Shown piece after piece: positions 24,118 through 34,330 of a stretch of 64,000 nt of DNA (its first letter is position 1; every line of letters begins with the position of its first letter). This stretch comes from Saururus chinensis. Lineage: Eukaryota > Streptophyta > Magnoliopsida > Piperales > Saururaceae. The notes below the pieces were generated by a model. That model was not told where the DNA came from, searched no databases, and saw only the letters and a list, made by a program, of their open reading frames with translations. A program made the translations under genes and the position numbers. The DNA lies in the NCBI GenBank assembly GCA_035235625.1, contig CP141140.1, positions 25,192,685 through 25,256,684 on the forward strand, in the 5' to 3' direction.

Positions 24118-27100
24118 TGTAAGGACTCTCAATTTTGAACTGGTTTATTTTAATGTTTTTTATCGGTTATCGTATGGTTTAAGCATTTTCTGATCAAATT
24201 TGGTGGTTTTCAAAAATAAATGGGGTTTCTAAAAGTTTTAAACAAAACTAACTCTACATTTATGAGTTTTAAGTAGTTTTTAGTCAATTTTTATTTTTTT
24301 GGATTTTTCTGATTTTCACTAATTTTTCCAATAATTAGGGTTTGGCAGGACCCCCCTGTGGGCCCTACCGACAAAATTAAGGTTTTTAGACCAAAATGCC
24401 CCAAACATCAATAGAAGACACTATAAAAAAATTCAGAATTTTTCTAAACCTAATTTTGGGTTAAATTACCAAATTTTTTAATTTTAGTTAAAAACTCTAT
24501 TTCTACCCTATATTCCTGTTAGGTATAGCCCAACTCTTCTATAAAGGAAAGGGTTGTGTAATTTTCCATTTGGGAATAGGCTTAGCCAGGAGATTTGGAG
24601 CCTAATCCCCGATTAGGCCCGGAAAAGAAACGATTAAAGGTGAGTTTAGCTTAATCTTGGCTTAATCTATAGGTTTTTCCTTAAACTCTTCTTAATTTTG
24701 CCTTCCCCCATCATTTCAATCCATTTTGAAAGCATAAAACTACTATTTTACCTCTCTTCTCTAAGCCTTAATCTTCAAAATCTCTTTTTTAAACTTCAAA
24801 AACCCTAAATCTAATGTTTACTTTTGGTTTTTCAAAGATAAATCGAGATTAGTAGTATGTTAACTTAAAATCGTATTTTTGGAAGGTGTTGGAGGAGATT
24901 GAAGGTTCATTCCAGCCCAAATCAATAAGGAAATGTAAAGGGTTCTTCAATCTCAACTTTGGGTAGCAAAAATCTCAGTTTTTATGATGTTATTTGAAGT
25001 GGGTTTTACTTGATTTAGGCTCTAATGGCGGGTTTAGTAAATGCTAATCTTTCATTTCGATTTCTTAGGGTTTTATCTTAGAATGGTTTAGATTAGTGTC
25101 CTGGAAAGTTTGATGAGGTTTTGATAATGTTTAGTACCATGGATGAAGATTTGAAGGTATTTTCATGGTGTTTCGGTTTTGATTTTCGAAATGAAGAAGA
25201 AGGTCAAAAATGTTGTGTTGGTGATCAAACGGCCTACCAGGGTGATCGATCGGCAACACTACACTTTTGGCAAATTTCCAGTATAGCCGATCAAACGGCC
25301 TTACAGGGCGATCGAACAACTGCATGACAGCTTTTGCTATTTTTGAAACTTATGTTCATTTCAATGTTTTACTCCATTTGATGATTTTAATGGTTATTGA
25401 AGGTGTATTATGATGAAATTAGGCTACTAGAGGTGTAGAATTGTTGATGAAAGTGTATGGAATGTGTTTAAGTGTAGTTATGTGGCATTATATTATGATG
25501 ATAATTATGCAAGTTGATATTGAAGTACCTTAAGTTTTTGAATGTTGGAATTCTTATGATTAGGATATGTTTCCAGCAGGGATATTATGTGGAAAATAGT
25601 GAGATGTGTTTCTCTTATAATAAGGATGGTTTATGGGTAATGAATATGATCATGTTGTGGATTAATGAATGAAAAAATCATGTTTGTGGGAGTAAATGTT
25701 CGATTTCACATGAATGGATTTAAGCTTTATGGTGAATTTTGTTTTGATTTCAGTTAGGAATCATTATTTTGATTGTGTTCAAGCATGTGTAAATTATCTT
25801 ATGAGTTTATGTCAAGCATTGGGCTTGTGCTTAGATATGCATGAATACACACACATATGGCAAATCTACCATGAAATTGAAGTTAATTATGCCTTGAGTA
25901 TGATGCATGAGGAGACTAATTGGGAGCATGTTCCATGTGTTGGAACCCATGTAGGTCTTGCTCACGGATGTATCATGTTATCATGCATCATGGATCGGTA
26001 TTCATGGACGAAGCTTTTCCGATATTTAACCGGAATTAATCGATTGTATGCAATGGTCGAGATTGCGTGCCGGATTAATTGCTCGATGAATTAATCGAAA
26101 CTTGGTTGGTCCGAAAGGACATGTTTTCGATTTAAGTTCCTGTGTGGAACATGTATACTCCCCAGGTTTAGTCTAGTGAAATTGAATTATGTGGGGATGA
26201 GTTGTGTACTTATCTTGCAGATTTGAGATTATTATGAGTGTCATCTAGACATGAGAATCCAGAGTGATATGTCGTGTACACCCGCTAGCACGTGGTCTAG
26301 GGTTCCCTGTGTGGGAATTCGGGCTCTCCCCTCCGCAGGAGATGTCCCTGGGCAAACACCCCTGCTCTAGATTCTCTGTGTGAAAATGGGACATCTTTGG
26401 CTATGATCGTCCAGGGCGAGCAGCTTTAGGGATTGACAACCCCGACCCTTTTTCATTTCCTGTGTGAAAATTTGATCGTGTCTCGCCTTCGTGGCCTTGA
26501 CTGTTTCCTGCCTGTGTGGCTATACTTGTGTTTACTCCTTGATGAAGGCATTCACTATTTGTATTGATGCATGTTTATTATGAATGCTATGCATGATTGT
26601 GTATCATGTGTTTGACACGTTTGTCGTGTAGGGTGAATGTGGTTTATGTGATATGAATGCATGATCAAAAAATGGTGTGATTGAGACACTATTATGCAGG
26701 TTTATGTGATATGAATGCATGATCAAAAATGGTGTGATTGAGACACTATTATGCAAGTTATGTGATACGATTGCATGATCAGAAATGGTGTGATTGAGAC
26801 ACTATTATGCAGGTTTATGTAATATGAATGCATGATCAGAAATGGTGTGATTGAGACACTATTATGCAAGTTTATGTGATGTGAATATATGATCAAAAAG
26901 TGTGTAATTGAGACACTATTATGCAGGTTTATGTGATATGAATGCATGATCAGAAATGGTGTGATTGAGAAACTATTATGCAGGTTTATGTAATAGGAAT
27001 GCATGATCGGAAATGGTGTGATTGAGACACCATTATGCAGGTTTATGTGGTATGAATGTTTGATCAGAAAGTGGTATAGCATGTTAATCTTAGATCTGAA

Positions 27101-27646
27101 TTGCTATAGTTATGTCGTCATGTTTTCTGATTATTATAGTTATATTCAAAATCATTATTGAGTTTTTATACTCACCCCACTTTCTTGTTTTGTTTGGGGG
27201 TTGTGTGGCATGACACACAAACAGACAAGATCCTCTATATGAGGAAAGGTCGGAGAGAGCTTGGGAGTAGTCGTGGAAGCTCCTAGTTTTGCATGTTTCT
27301 TTGTTTATCTTGTTTTGATGTTAAGACCTTGTGGATGATCCTTGTTTTAGATTTGTGATATACTATGTCTTTAGTTTATTTGAGACTTTGTTTTGGAGCC
27401 AAGTGTGTGGCTATGAATTATTAGTATGTGGGTTTGAGATTATGGTTTGATTTAGAGTTTAACTCTTTTGGTTCTACCTATTTACTCTTACTCAAAGTAG
27501 TGCGTAAACTCCGTAAATTAGATTGCCCGTAGTTGGGGCACAAGTCTTCCGCTATTTTCCTCAACTGTTTCAATTCGTCACCCCCGTGCATTGGTCCGGC
27601 CCTTGGACCGGGTTCGGCTCAGGTCAGGCAATGCCGGGGCGTGACA
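24118..27646 (+). mobile_element. Solo LTR B, 3529 bp, with 5-bp target duplication GTTAC
   Basis: The element starts TGTAAGGACTCTCAATTTTG and ends GCCGGGGCGTGACA. GTTAC flanks it at 24113-24117 and 27647-27651. It is collinear with LTR A: TATAAAG at about 24541, TTTCCATTTGGGAATAGGC leader, paired dyads at 25222-25318, the GGTCCGAAAGGACATG block at 26108, a minisatellite at 26640-27075, and palindrome TGAGTTTTTATACTCA at 27159-27174. It has no internal coding region; the 126-codon frame at 25714 falls in ordinary LTR sequence. It sits within the LINE reverse transcriptase and therefore inserted after it. Confidence 0.9.
26640..27075 (+). repeat. Minisatellite of about 58 bp, about eight units, in LTR B
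   Basis: Units contain ATATGAATGCATGATCAGAA followed by TGGTGTGATTGAGACACTAT and TATGCAGGTTTATGTG. About eight copies differ at a few positions. Because 58 is not a multiple of three, the open reverse-strand frame across it is a by-product of sequence drift, not selection. Confidence 0.88.
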
Positions 27647-27651
27647 GTTAC

Positions 27652-28109
27652 CATTTATAGTAAGTTTTCAATTAAGGATCAACCTTAAGTCTATATCTTT
27701 TTACCTTAATTATGGAAGAACTAACTACACATCTAAACTAAAATTCCTTGGTATAAGTTTTTTTGCAAATGATATAATTTTTGTTCATGAGACCAAAATA
27801 GAATTAAATGCTAAGTGAAAAATATGAAGAGAAGTCTTAAAATCAAAAGCTTTTAGAACAAGTAGAACTAAGACAACATGTATGGAGTTCATCTACATGG
27901 AAGGTAGAACTATAGATGGCCCCGTAATTTAAATAGATGGGCAAGAAGTGTCATAATGTGAACAATTTGTTATTTAAGCTTCATTATACACAAATAGGGT
28001 GATATAGTAGCTATGTGATATAGTAGTAATTTAAATGGAAAATGGTAGCCAAAGCTTCCTTCATATCAATGTAATTCAAATGTATAATAGTCAGAGGTTA
28101 GGCAGAAAT
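27652..28109 (+). pseudogene. LINE ORF2 pseudogene, part 2 (after LTR B)
   Basis: Reading resumes just past the second GTTAC. It gives FFANDIIFVHETKIELNAK, matching the LINE FADD block with its second Asp-region decayed to AND. RTSRTKTTCMEF follows, which is the conserved strand after FADD. Frameshifts and stops are common. The join to part 1 across LTR B is exact when one GTTAC is removed. It is cut again at 28110. Confidence 0.75.
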
Positions 28110-28589
28110 TGTAGCACCCCAACTTTTTAAATTACAATGAAGGATGGAGTGCCGCCAATTATTAAGAATAAAATATGGTCCAAGATCAACCGTGTATAGA
28201 GGAGTAACTTTTCATTAATTTACATAATTACAAAAACTTTACAAAATAAGGATTATCATGCCTTAGCAAAATCAAAGTCATGCACTTTCAAAATTAATGC
28301 ATAAAAAAAGAATGTGGTAAAGTAAATAAAAACGTAGATCTTTCGAAGTTATATAAGCAATCTCATTGACATCAACTTTTTTATTCGGACCTGCAGCGTC
28401 TAGGGGTGGGTGAGTATAATTATACTCAATATATAGAGTTAAATTTTATTAACGTACTAAAACATAAAACATAGATAAAGATGCATAAAATATTATTCTA
28501 ATAATTTATAAAAAGTCCACTCAAAATAATATTATTGACTAACAAAATTAAACACATTTCTTATACAAAAAGTCAGATAAAAATAGTTC

Positions 28590-28765
28590 TACACAGAATC
28601 TGGTAAACTCGAATAAATCGTTTGTAACCAGAATCCAATAAATAATTCATAATAGGATAAATCATAATTCACAGAATCCGATAAATAATTCAAAATCGGA
28701 TAAACTATCATTCACAAAATCCGATAAATAATTCAAAATCGGATAAATAATCATTCACTGAATGT
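28590..28765. repeat. Tandem repeat of about 45 bp with ATCCGAT/ATCGGAT dyads
   Basis: About four units of the form CACAGAATCCGATAAATAATT then CAAAATCGGATAAAT. Each pairs ATCCGAT with ATCGGAT, so the array can fold as a series of short hairpins. Confidence 0.75.
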
Positions 28766-29219
28766 TGCCGATACCGGAGCAATATACACTCATGCTCGTG
28801 GGGCAACAAGATCATAATGAAAAGGATCTTCCCACGATATCCAACTTCATGGGTGTGCCATATGACATAATAAACGGTACCTAGGAGTCATAATTTCAAT
28901 AAACTTTGAGCTTTATACCAAATAGCTACCCTTCAAAATGGATTATAGTTTTTGGGCTTTATACGAAATAACAACCCTTCAAATTTGGTCATAATCATTT
29001 GTAAATGTTATTGAAATAATAACAATATCATAGAGTATGTATCATGATAAAAGCCATCTTAGAGGTGTACGATACGCTATTATCTTACCTTTTGCCTAAC
29101 CTCTAATAAATATCACCCTTTTTCAAAATAATATCTTATTTAAGAGATGAATAAATTATGAAATAGAACGCTTAGTTGTAGCAGGGAATTAGAGCTTAAA
29201 ACCACCTACCCTTCGTCTA

Positions 29220-29480
29220 TTAAACTGAGCGAAGTAACGGTCGGTGGTTAGAGCCTTGTCTCGTTTGCGGGCTTAGGAGTAGCAGGCGGAATCTCCCCTT
29301 GTGCTAAGACAGAATCTCCTTTCGGGCTCAAAAGTGGAAGATGGAATCTCCCCTCTTGCGTCGGGATGATTTCTCCTTATGGCTCGAAAGCGGTAAACAA
29401 AACTTCCCCTTATGCTATAACAAATTCTTCCTCCCAGCCCGAAAGTGGCGGATAGAGCCTCCCCTTACCCTGGGTCATTT
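29220..29480. repeat. Tandem repeat of about 65 bp, CTCCCCTT-rich
   Basis: Four drifting units combine GGCTCGAAAGTGGCGGATAG-like and AATCTCCCCTTGTGCT-like words. It lies in LTR C on the minus-strand 5' side of the first array. Confidence 0.65.
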
Positions 29481-29813
29481 CCCCCTTTAGAGTAGCTAAC
29501 TCAAAAAAACATACCTCTCTACAATGTAGAGCACCCTCGAATTTGCTATGAATGATTTTTTAATAGAAGAAAACGGATGAGAAACGGCTTAGAAATGGGC
29601 AAAGCTCAAAGGAATGGGGGGCAAGTTGAAACCTCCCCTCCCTTCATCTATTTATAACCATAATAAGCCATCGCACATCCAATGGCTGTAGGAGCATGAT
29701 AGCCTATGCAAAGCATAGGACTATCGCACATGCACCAGAAAAAAAATTATTTTTTATTTTAAAATTCTATTTTTAAATCAAAATAAAATTTAAAACTTTA
29801 AACAAGCATAATT

Positions 29814-30287
29814 AATTACCTTAAACTAGAATTATGTGTTCTTAGTATCGTTGGACTCGTATCGCCGAGCTCTACGAAACAAGACCACACAAGGGCATAT
29901 TTTCTCACTTGATTAAAGTAGGTCCCACCCACAACATGTTTCCTGAGGCCATAGCCTATGATCCCAATGTTTGATTGACGTGTTCTTGGGCTCGATACAT
30001 TTGTCTCTTTGAGCACTATCAAATATCATCTGGCTCTTTCAAATGAATCAAGCTCAAAATGATCTAGTTTTAAAGAAAAATCATTATTGGGCTTTAAAAC
30101 TCAGTAATGGGCCCAAACATTTAAATTTCAAAACATTAAAATTTCGGGGCGTTAGAGTAATAGATAGATATTTTAAATTTAAATATAAGATTAATGCATT
30201 GTGGGCAAAGTGGAGAACCACATCAAGTATGTTGTGTGATGGACAAGTCCCAATTAAGCTTAATAGAACAATCAAGCCTCTAATACT
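29814..30287 (+). repeat. Duplicated segment, copy 1 (LTR C end plus LINE)
   Basis: About 475 bp that recur at 31393-31867 with high identity. The segment spans the last 340 bp of LTR C and about 130 bp of LINE, so the duplication happened after LTR C entered the LINE. The two copies flank the CACTA/GA-rich block. Confidence 0.85.
30157..30287 (+). pseudogene. LINE ORF2 pseudogene, part 3
   Basis: After LTR C the LINE frame resumes as INALWAKWRTTSSMLCDGQV, matching the conserved LINE block of the type RIKAGWxKWRxASxVLCD, then PIKLN. It is cut by the CACTA fragment at 30288. The same block is repeated at 31738-31867. Confidence 0.75.
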
Positions 30288-31210
30288 CACTACAATAAAA
30301 TGTAGTATTAGCAACGCATTTATTAGCGACGTAACTATAAGCATTGCTAAAAACCTATACTTGCGACGCATACAAATGCATCACAAAAAAATAAACTATT
30401 AGCGACACATATTATTATGTGTCGCTAATAGTTATGTATTAGCGACACTTAACATAAAGCGTCGCTAATACTAATGATATTAACGACGCTTTACAAAAAT
30501 GTCGCTAAAATATATATTTTTTAATTAAAAAAAGAAAAAAATCATAAATAATAGCGACACTAATAATAAGACTATTAGCGACGTTCGCACAAGTGTCGCT
30601 AATAGTCCTGATATTACTTATTAATTAAAAATAAAATTACTAGCGACATATATGTTATACATCGTTAATAGTATTTATTTTATTTTTTATTTTTAAAATA
30701 AAATAATTTATAAAAAAATCTTAAAAATTTTATAATTATTTAATGTCCTTCTCCCCTCTCTCTCCTCTTTATCCTCTTTAAATAAGCATTGTAAATAGTT
30801 TTTTTAATAGCAACGGTTAATTATAAGCGTCGCGAATAGATTTATTAATTAATATTATTTAATAAAATAAAAGAGAGAGGAGATGGAGAGGAAAGGGAGA
30901 GGGGAGAGAAGAGAGAGGAGAGGGAGAGAGAGATAGGGGCCATAGAAGAGAGAGGAGAGGGAGAGAGAGAGGGGATAGAAGAGAGAGAGACAGAGACAGA
31001 GGAGAGAGAGAGGAGAGAGATGAGAGGGAAAGAGAGGAGAGGGGAGAGATAGAGGAGAGGGAGAGGGGAGAGGGAGAGGAGAGGGAGAGGGAGAGGAGAG
31101 AGAGGGGAGAGGTATATTATATAATATTTATTTTTTAAAGATTTTTTATAAATTATTTTATTTTAAAAATAAAAAAATAAACTCAATACTATTAGCAACG
31201 TATTGAAAGA
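30288..31210 (+). mobile_element. CACTA-type element fragment, left end and subterminal repeats
   Basis: It begins CACTACAATAAAATGTAG, the usual start of plant CACTA (En/Spm) elements, followed by many TTAGCGACGC and GTCGCTAATA subterminal units arranged as hairpins, one being CTATTAGCGACACAT with its complement at 30399-30432. An inverted repeat of about 60 bp pairs 30662-30720 with 31137-31200. No transposase is present, and no matching right-hand TTGTAGTG end was found before the second duplicate copy, so the element is non-autonomous and truncated or rearranged. Confidence 0.75.
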
Positions 31211-31345
31211 GAGCAAAAAAAAGAGAGGAGATCGAGGGGGAGAGAGAGAGAGGAGAAGGAGAGAGAGAAAGAGAGGAGAGGGAGATAGAGAGATAGAGAG
31301 GATAGGGGTGGGAAGAGAGGGAGGGTGAGAGGAATTTTATTTTTA
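30862..31345 (+). repeat. GA-rich purine tract
   Basis: Two long runs of GAGAGGGAGA-type sequence (30862-31112 and 31204-31333) lie in and beyond the CACTA inverted repeat. A pyrimidine run (30748-30780, CTTCTCCCCTCTCTCTCC) faces the first tract in opposite sense, so the whole block can fold back. Confidence 0.85.
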
Positions 31346-31392
31346 TTTTTTAAAAAAATTTATCAATTTTTTTTATTTTTTAAAATAAAAAA

Positions 31393-31867
31393 ATAATTAC
31401 CTAAAACTCGAATTATGTGTTCTTAGTACCATTGGACTCGTATTGTCGAACTCTACTAAACAAGACCACACAAGGGCATATTTTCTCACTTAATTAAAGT
31501 AAGCCCCACCCACAAAATGTTTCCCGAGGCCATAGCCTATGATCCCAATGTCTTATTGACACGTTCTTGGGCTCAATACATTTGTCTCTTTGAGCACTAT
31601 CAAATATCATATGGCTCCTTCGAACGAATCAAGCTCAAAATGATCTAGTTTTAAAAAGGAATCATTATTGGGCTTTAAAACTCAATAATGGGCCCAAACA
31701 TTTAAATTTCAAAACATTAAAATTACGGGGCGTTAGATTAATAGATAGATATTTTAAATTTAAATATAAGATTAATGCATTGTGGGCAAAGTGGAGAACC
31801 ACATCAAGTATGTTGTGTGATGGACAAGTCCTAATTAAGCTTAATAGAACAATCAAGCCTCTAATAC
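31393..31867 (+). repeat. Duplicated segment, copy 2 (LTR C end plus LINE)
   Basis: Second copy of 29814-30287. It carries the same LTR C end (CGGGGCGTTAGA at about 31726-31737) and the same LINE block. It continues without interruption into the next LINE segment, so this copy is the one joined to the native downstream sequence. Confidence 0.85.
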
Positions 31868-32010
31868 TCTATAGAGCACAAAATTAAACCATTAAGAAAG
31901 TCATACAAATAAATTAAATATAGATAAAATGAAAATGTTAAAGCAGATGTGTGAGATATCTAAGACGGATAAAATTAAAAATAAGTATATTCGTAAGATC
32001 ATTAAGGTAG
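31738..32010 (+). pseudogene. LINE ORF2 pseudogene, part 4 (C-terminal)
   Basis: It repeats the KWRTTSSMLCDGQ block, then runs on through KMLKQMCEISKTDKIKNKYI and RKIIKV. That matches the LINE motif of the type MLRWMCGxTRxDKIRNExIR, with the first Trp and Gly decayed. Order and orientation agree with parts 1 to 3, so one LINE copy is spread from 23327 to here by nested insertions. Confidence 0.75.
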
Positions 32011-32099
32011 TGTTCGAAAACACCAGCAAGCAAGTTGGTAATACAAATAGAAAAGGCCAAAAGGAGCATTCCCTTAAACCTTGTTTAAATGTTATATTT

Positions 32100-32470
32100 C
32101 ATGTCAAATTATTTTTTTCCAACAAATATTGTTAAAATGATTCTTGTTTGGCAACTCATATTAATTATTTCCCCATAAATTTTAAACAAATAACTTTAAA
32201 ATCTGAACTTGTGTTAAAAACCGTCGTGAAGTTCATTTGTGCTTCAAATGCCTTTGTAAATGAATGAGCCATTAATGCGGCTTATGTAAAGGTCCTTCAT
32301 GAGGAATTTTTTTACAAATGATGTATAAATCCTCATAATGACTAAATTTCGAGGGACATTAATGGCTTGTTCATTAACAAATTTGAAGCAAAATATAATT
32401 TTCTTCACCTTCAAATGTGTTACCAAATGATTCAAATGTGTTACCACATGACACCTTATCTAAAACTGTA
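32100..32470. mobile_element. Fold-back MITE-like hairpin
   Basis: TGCTTCAAATGCCTTTGTAA...GAGCCATTAATG (32239-32276) pairs with CATTAATGGCTTGTTCATTA...TTTGAAGCA (32356-32392). A weaker inner stem (TCCTTCATGAGGA / ATCCTCATAATGA) and possible outer arms (CTTGTTTGGCAAC / GTTACCAAATGATTC) extend it. Termini and target duplication were not resolved. Confidence 0.55.
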
Positions 32471-32928
32471 TCTCTCCTCTTCCTACGGACATAGCGAACT
32501 AAAAACATTTAAACTACACCAAAATGGACGTAAATTGTCAGAAATTTAGTGGTTCTTGATGATCTTGTATCATTTATGCAAGAGTCTCTATGTGCACACA
32601 CAATTTATATGTGAAACATCCAATTAAGGAAATGCACATGATTAATCCGGTGATATTGAACTGACTGCAATGTTATTTAGCTCAGCCAATATGACCAGCT
32701 TATGTGGTTCTTGATGACTTGTGTCAATGTCAGACATGTGGCAGAGCGACTATAGAGTTATTGAGTTACAAAATACATGCATATGAGCATTTTAGCCAAA
32801 GTGACAAGGTGATTTATATGGTCCAACCCCATTATGCAAGCAGTAGTCTACCTTGACGTATAAATAGCGAATATCTAATTTAGGTAGCAAAAGTTTACAC
32901 AACCACAGCCGTCACCAGACGAGAGAAG

Positions 32929-34086
32929 TCATATTCTACGGCCCCATACCCATACCCATACCCATACCCATTGATGCTCATCGTCCTCCACCTCAGTGCG
33001 CTGACCTAGGGGAATAGGGAGGCTATCGACAATGCGCATCTCCTCCATGCTGAAGATGCTGATATAACTATCAACATCGTCGATGGTGGAGAAATAGATG
33101 CAGTTCTTTTTGCATAACGAGGAAGATGCAGCAGCCATGGAAATAGACGCAATACCAGATAGGAACAGGGTGTCCTCGCCCAAGCTTTTAACCTCCATCC
33201 ATGATGGAACAGCAATGTTCTTGTGCTCAAGCTTGAAGACCTGGAACCAATATTTTCCATCTTTAGTTATCTCCCGCGATTTTGAAGAGACTAGATACTT
33301 TGCAACACACAGCAATTCCCCATTTGACGATTTGATTAAAAGCATTTCAGAATGCCCGAAATAGTAGAACTTCTTTCTTGGACGGTGGGAAGGAAGTAGC
33401 GGCTTATCGATGATGAAGGAGAGGACTAAACCACCTCTGCCTTCACTTTCAGTACAGGCAGTAAGTCTGCCATCAGTGGTAACCGCAAGGAATTGCTCTT
33501 TATAGTACATAATATCTGAGAAGTAACGGTCTTGGGGGCAGGAAGCAACTTTCCACTCAGCGTCCCCTGGTAGCGCCGAAATGATTAGATAGCTAGACGT
33601 ACAGTTGCAAATGGCCATGACCCTGAAATCCTCACTGCCACATCGACTACTATGTGATAGAGCGGCTTTGACAATGGAGGAGTTCTGGATTGTTGGAAGC
33701 AGAGGCATCTGGATTCGCTTTTGAAGCAGTGGGTTGACAAGGTCCATCTTCTGGTTGTTAGTCTCCACAAGCCAGCCACCAGTGGAGCCACCGACCCTCC
33801 AAGTCCTCTTGCTCTCTGGTTGGACAGGGAGGTCTTGGAAAACCTGGCTGAAAGGGCAGTGGAAGCGGTAGGCAGCCATACTAGACATGGATATGGAGAA
33901 CATAATTGAAGGACATGTGTGATGGAAGAAGTTTCCTTCAAGTACCACCCTTCTCCATCCCCGACACACAGCGCCAAAACAAATCACATTTGATAAAGTA
34001 TCCAGCGACTTAGCAAAGAGGGCCACGATCTCATCCGGTAGCTGGCTCCAGCCTAAGTCTTTTTCCTCCAAAGACATAGAGATCAA
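32929..34086 (-). CDS. F-box protein with DUF295 (KIB1-4/SKIP23-like) domain
   Basis: One uninterrupted 385-residue frame. Residues 13-50 form an F-box (WSQLPDEIVALFAKSLDTL, then VCRGWRRVV), which binds SKP1 in SCF ubiquitin ligases. From about residue 85 the protein matches the plant DUF295 region: GGSTGGWLVE, NPLLQKRIQMP, ICNCTSSYLIISALP, FSDIMYYKEQFLAVTTDGRL, WFQVFKLEH and NCIYFSTIDD. Length and single-exon layout fit the family. The target protein is unknown. The last residues are (VW)n-GRRI, encoded by a TGGGTA repeat. A decayed paralogue lies at 49167-50235 on the same strand. This is the only clearly intact host gene in the window. The Met used gives MISMSLEEKD; the second Met is three codons on. 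Confidence 0.9.
   Translation of the reverse strand: MISMSLEEKDLGWSQLPDEIVALFAKSLDTLSNVICFGAVCRGWRRVVLEGNFFHHTCPSIMFSISMSSMAAYRFHCPFSQVFQDLPVQPESKRTWRVGGSTGGWLVETNNQKMDLVNPLLQKRIQMPLLPTIQNSSIVKAALSHSSRCGSEDFRVMAICNCTSSYLIISALPGDAEWKVASCPQDRYFSDIMYYKEQFLAVTTDGRLTACTESEGRGGLVLSFIIDKPLLPSHRPRKKFYYFGHSEMLLIKSSNGELLCVAKYLVSSKSREITKDGKYWFQVFKLEHKNIAVPSWMEVKSLGEDTLFLSGIASISMAAASSSLCKKNCIYFSTIDDVDSYISIFSMEEMRIVDSLPIPLGQRTEVEDDEHQWVWVWVWVWGRRI
32942..32970. repeat. CCCATA hexanucleotide repeat in the F-box gene 3' end
   Basis: Between four and five copies of CCCATA (TGGGTA on the coding strand) lie just before the stop codon and encode the repeated Val-Trp tail. Six-base units keep the frame when copy number changes. 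Confidence 0.9.
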
Positions 34087-34330
34087 GATTTAGGGAGGAA
34101 TGAATAGGCTTCTGTAGGTTCTCACTCCTGTGATCAGACGCCATATTAACAATGTAACTGACATTCATTAACGATCATGACAAATGAAAGAACAAAATTC
34201 GAAATCTAAGCATTACAGAGAAGAACCGAAATCAATCTCATAAATAGATCAGAAAACACTAAATTCAAAAGAACATAAGCATATCCTAGCCTAAAAATCA
34301 AAAGCATGCCACAAAAAATGTATAAACAAA

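Larger units (their letters stand above)
28110..30156 (-). mobile_element. Solo LTR C (family 2), 2047 bp, reverse orientation, inside the LINE
   Basis: Plus-strand borders are TGTAGCACCCCAAC and CGGGGCGTTAGA. The 5-bp flanks GAAAT (28105-28109) and GTAAT (30157-30161) match at four of five bases, and LINE coding lies on both sides. It contains the 18-bp perfect palindrome TGAGTATAATTATACTCA at 28411-28428. Two internal arrays lie at 28590-28765 (about 45-bp units with ATCCGATAAATAATTCAAAA) and 29220-29480. It shares its promoter-side block (GTAGGTCCCACCC) with the LTR at 5666-7360. No coding region is visible. Confidence 0.75.

Noticed and set aside
25714-26094. 126-codon open frame in LTR B
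   Set aside because: It lies in the body of a solo LTR, has no family match, and the aligned part of LTR A is not open.
26640-27075. CRISPR-like array
   Set aside because: The units are contiguous tandem copies with no unique spacers, inside a plant LTR.
26723-27082. 119-codon repeat protein on minus
   Set aside because: It is the translation of a minisatellite with a period of about 58 bp.
30043-30402. 119-codon open frame on plus
   Set aside because: It spans the end of LTR C, a LINE fragment and the start of the CACTA element. Only the LINE part is real coding sequence.
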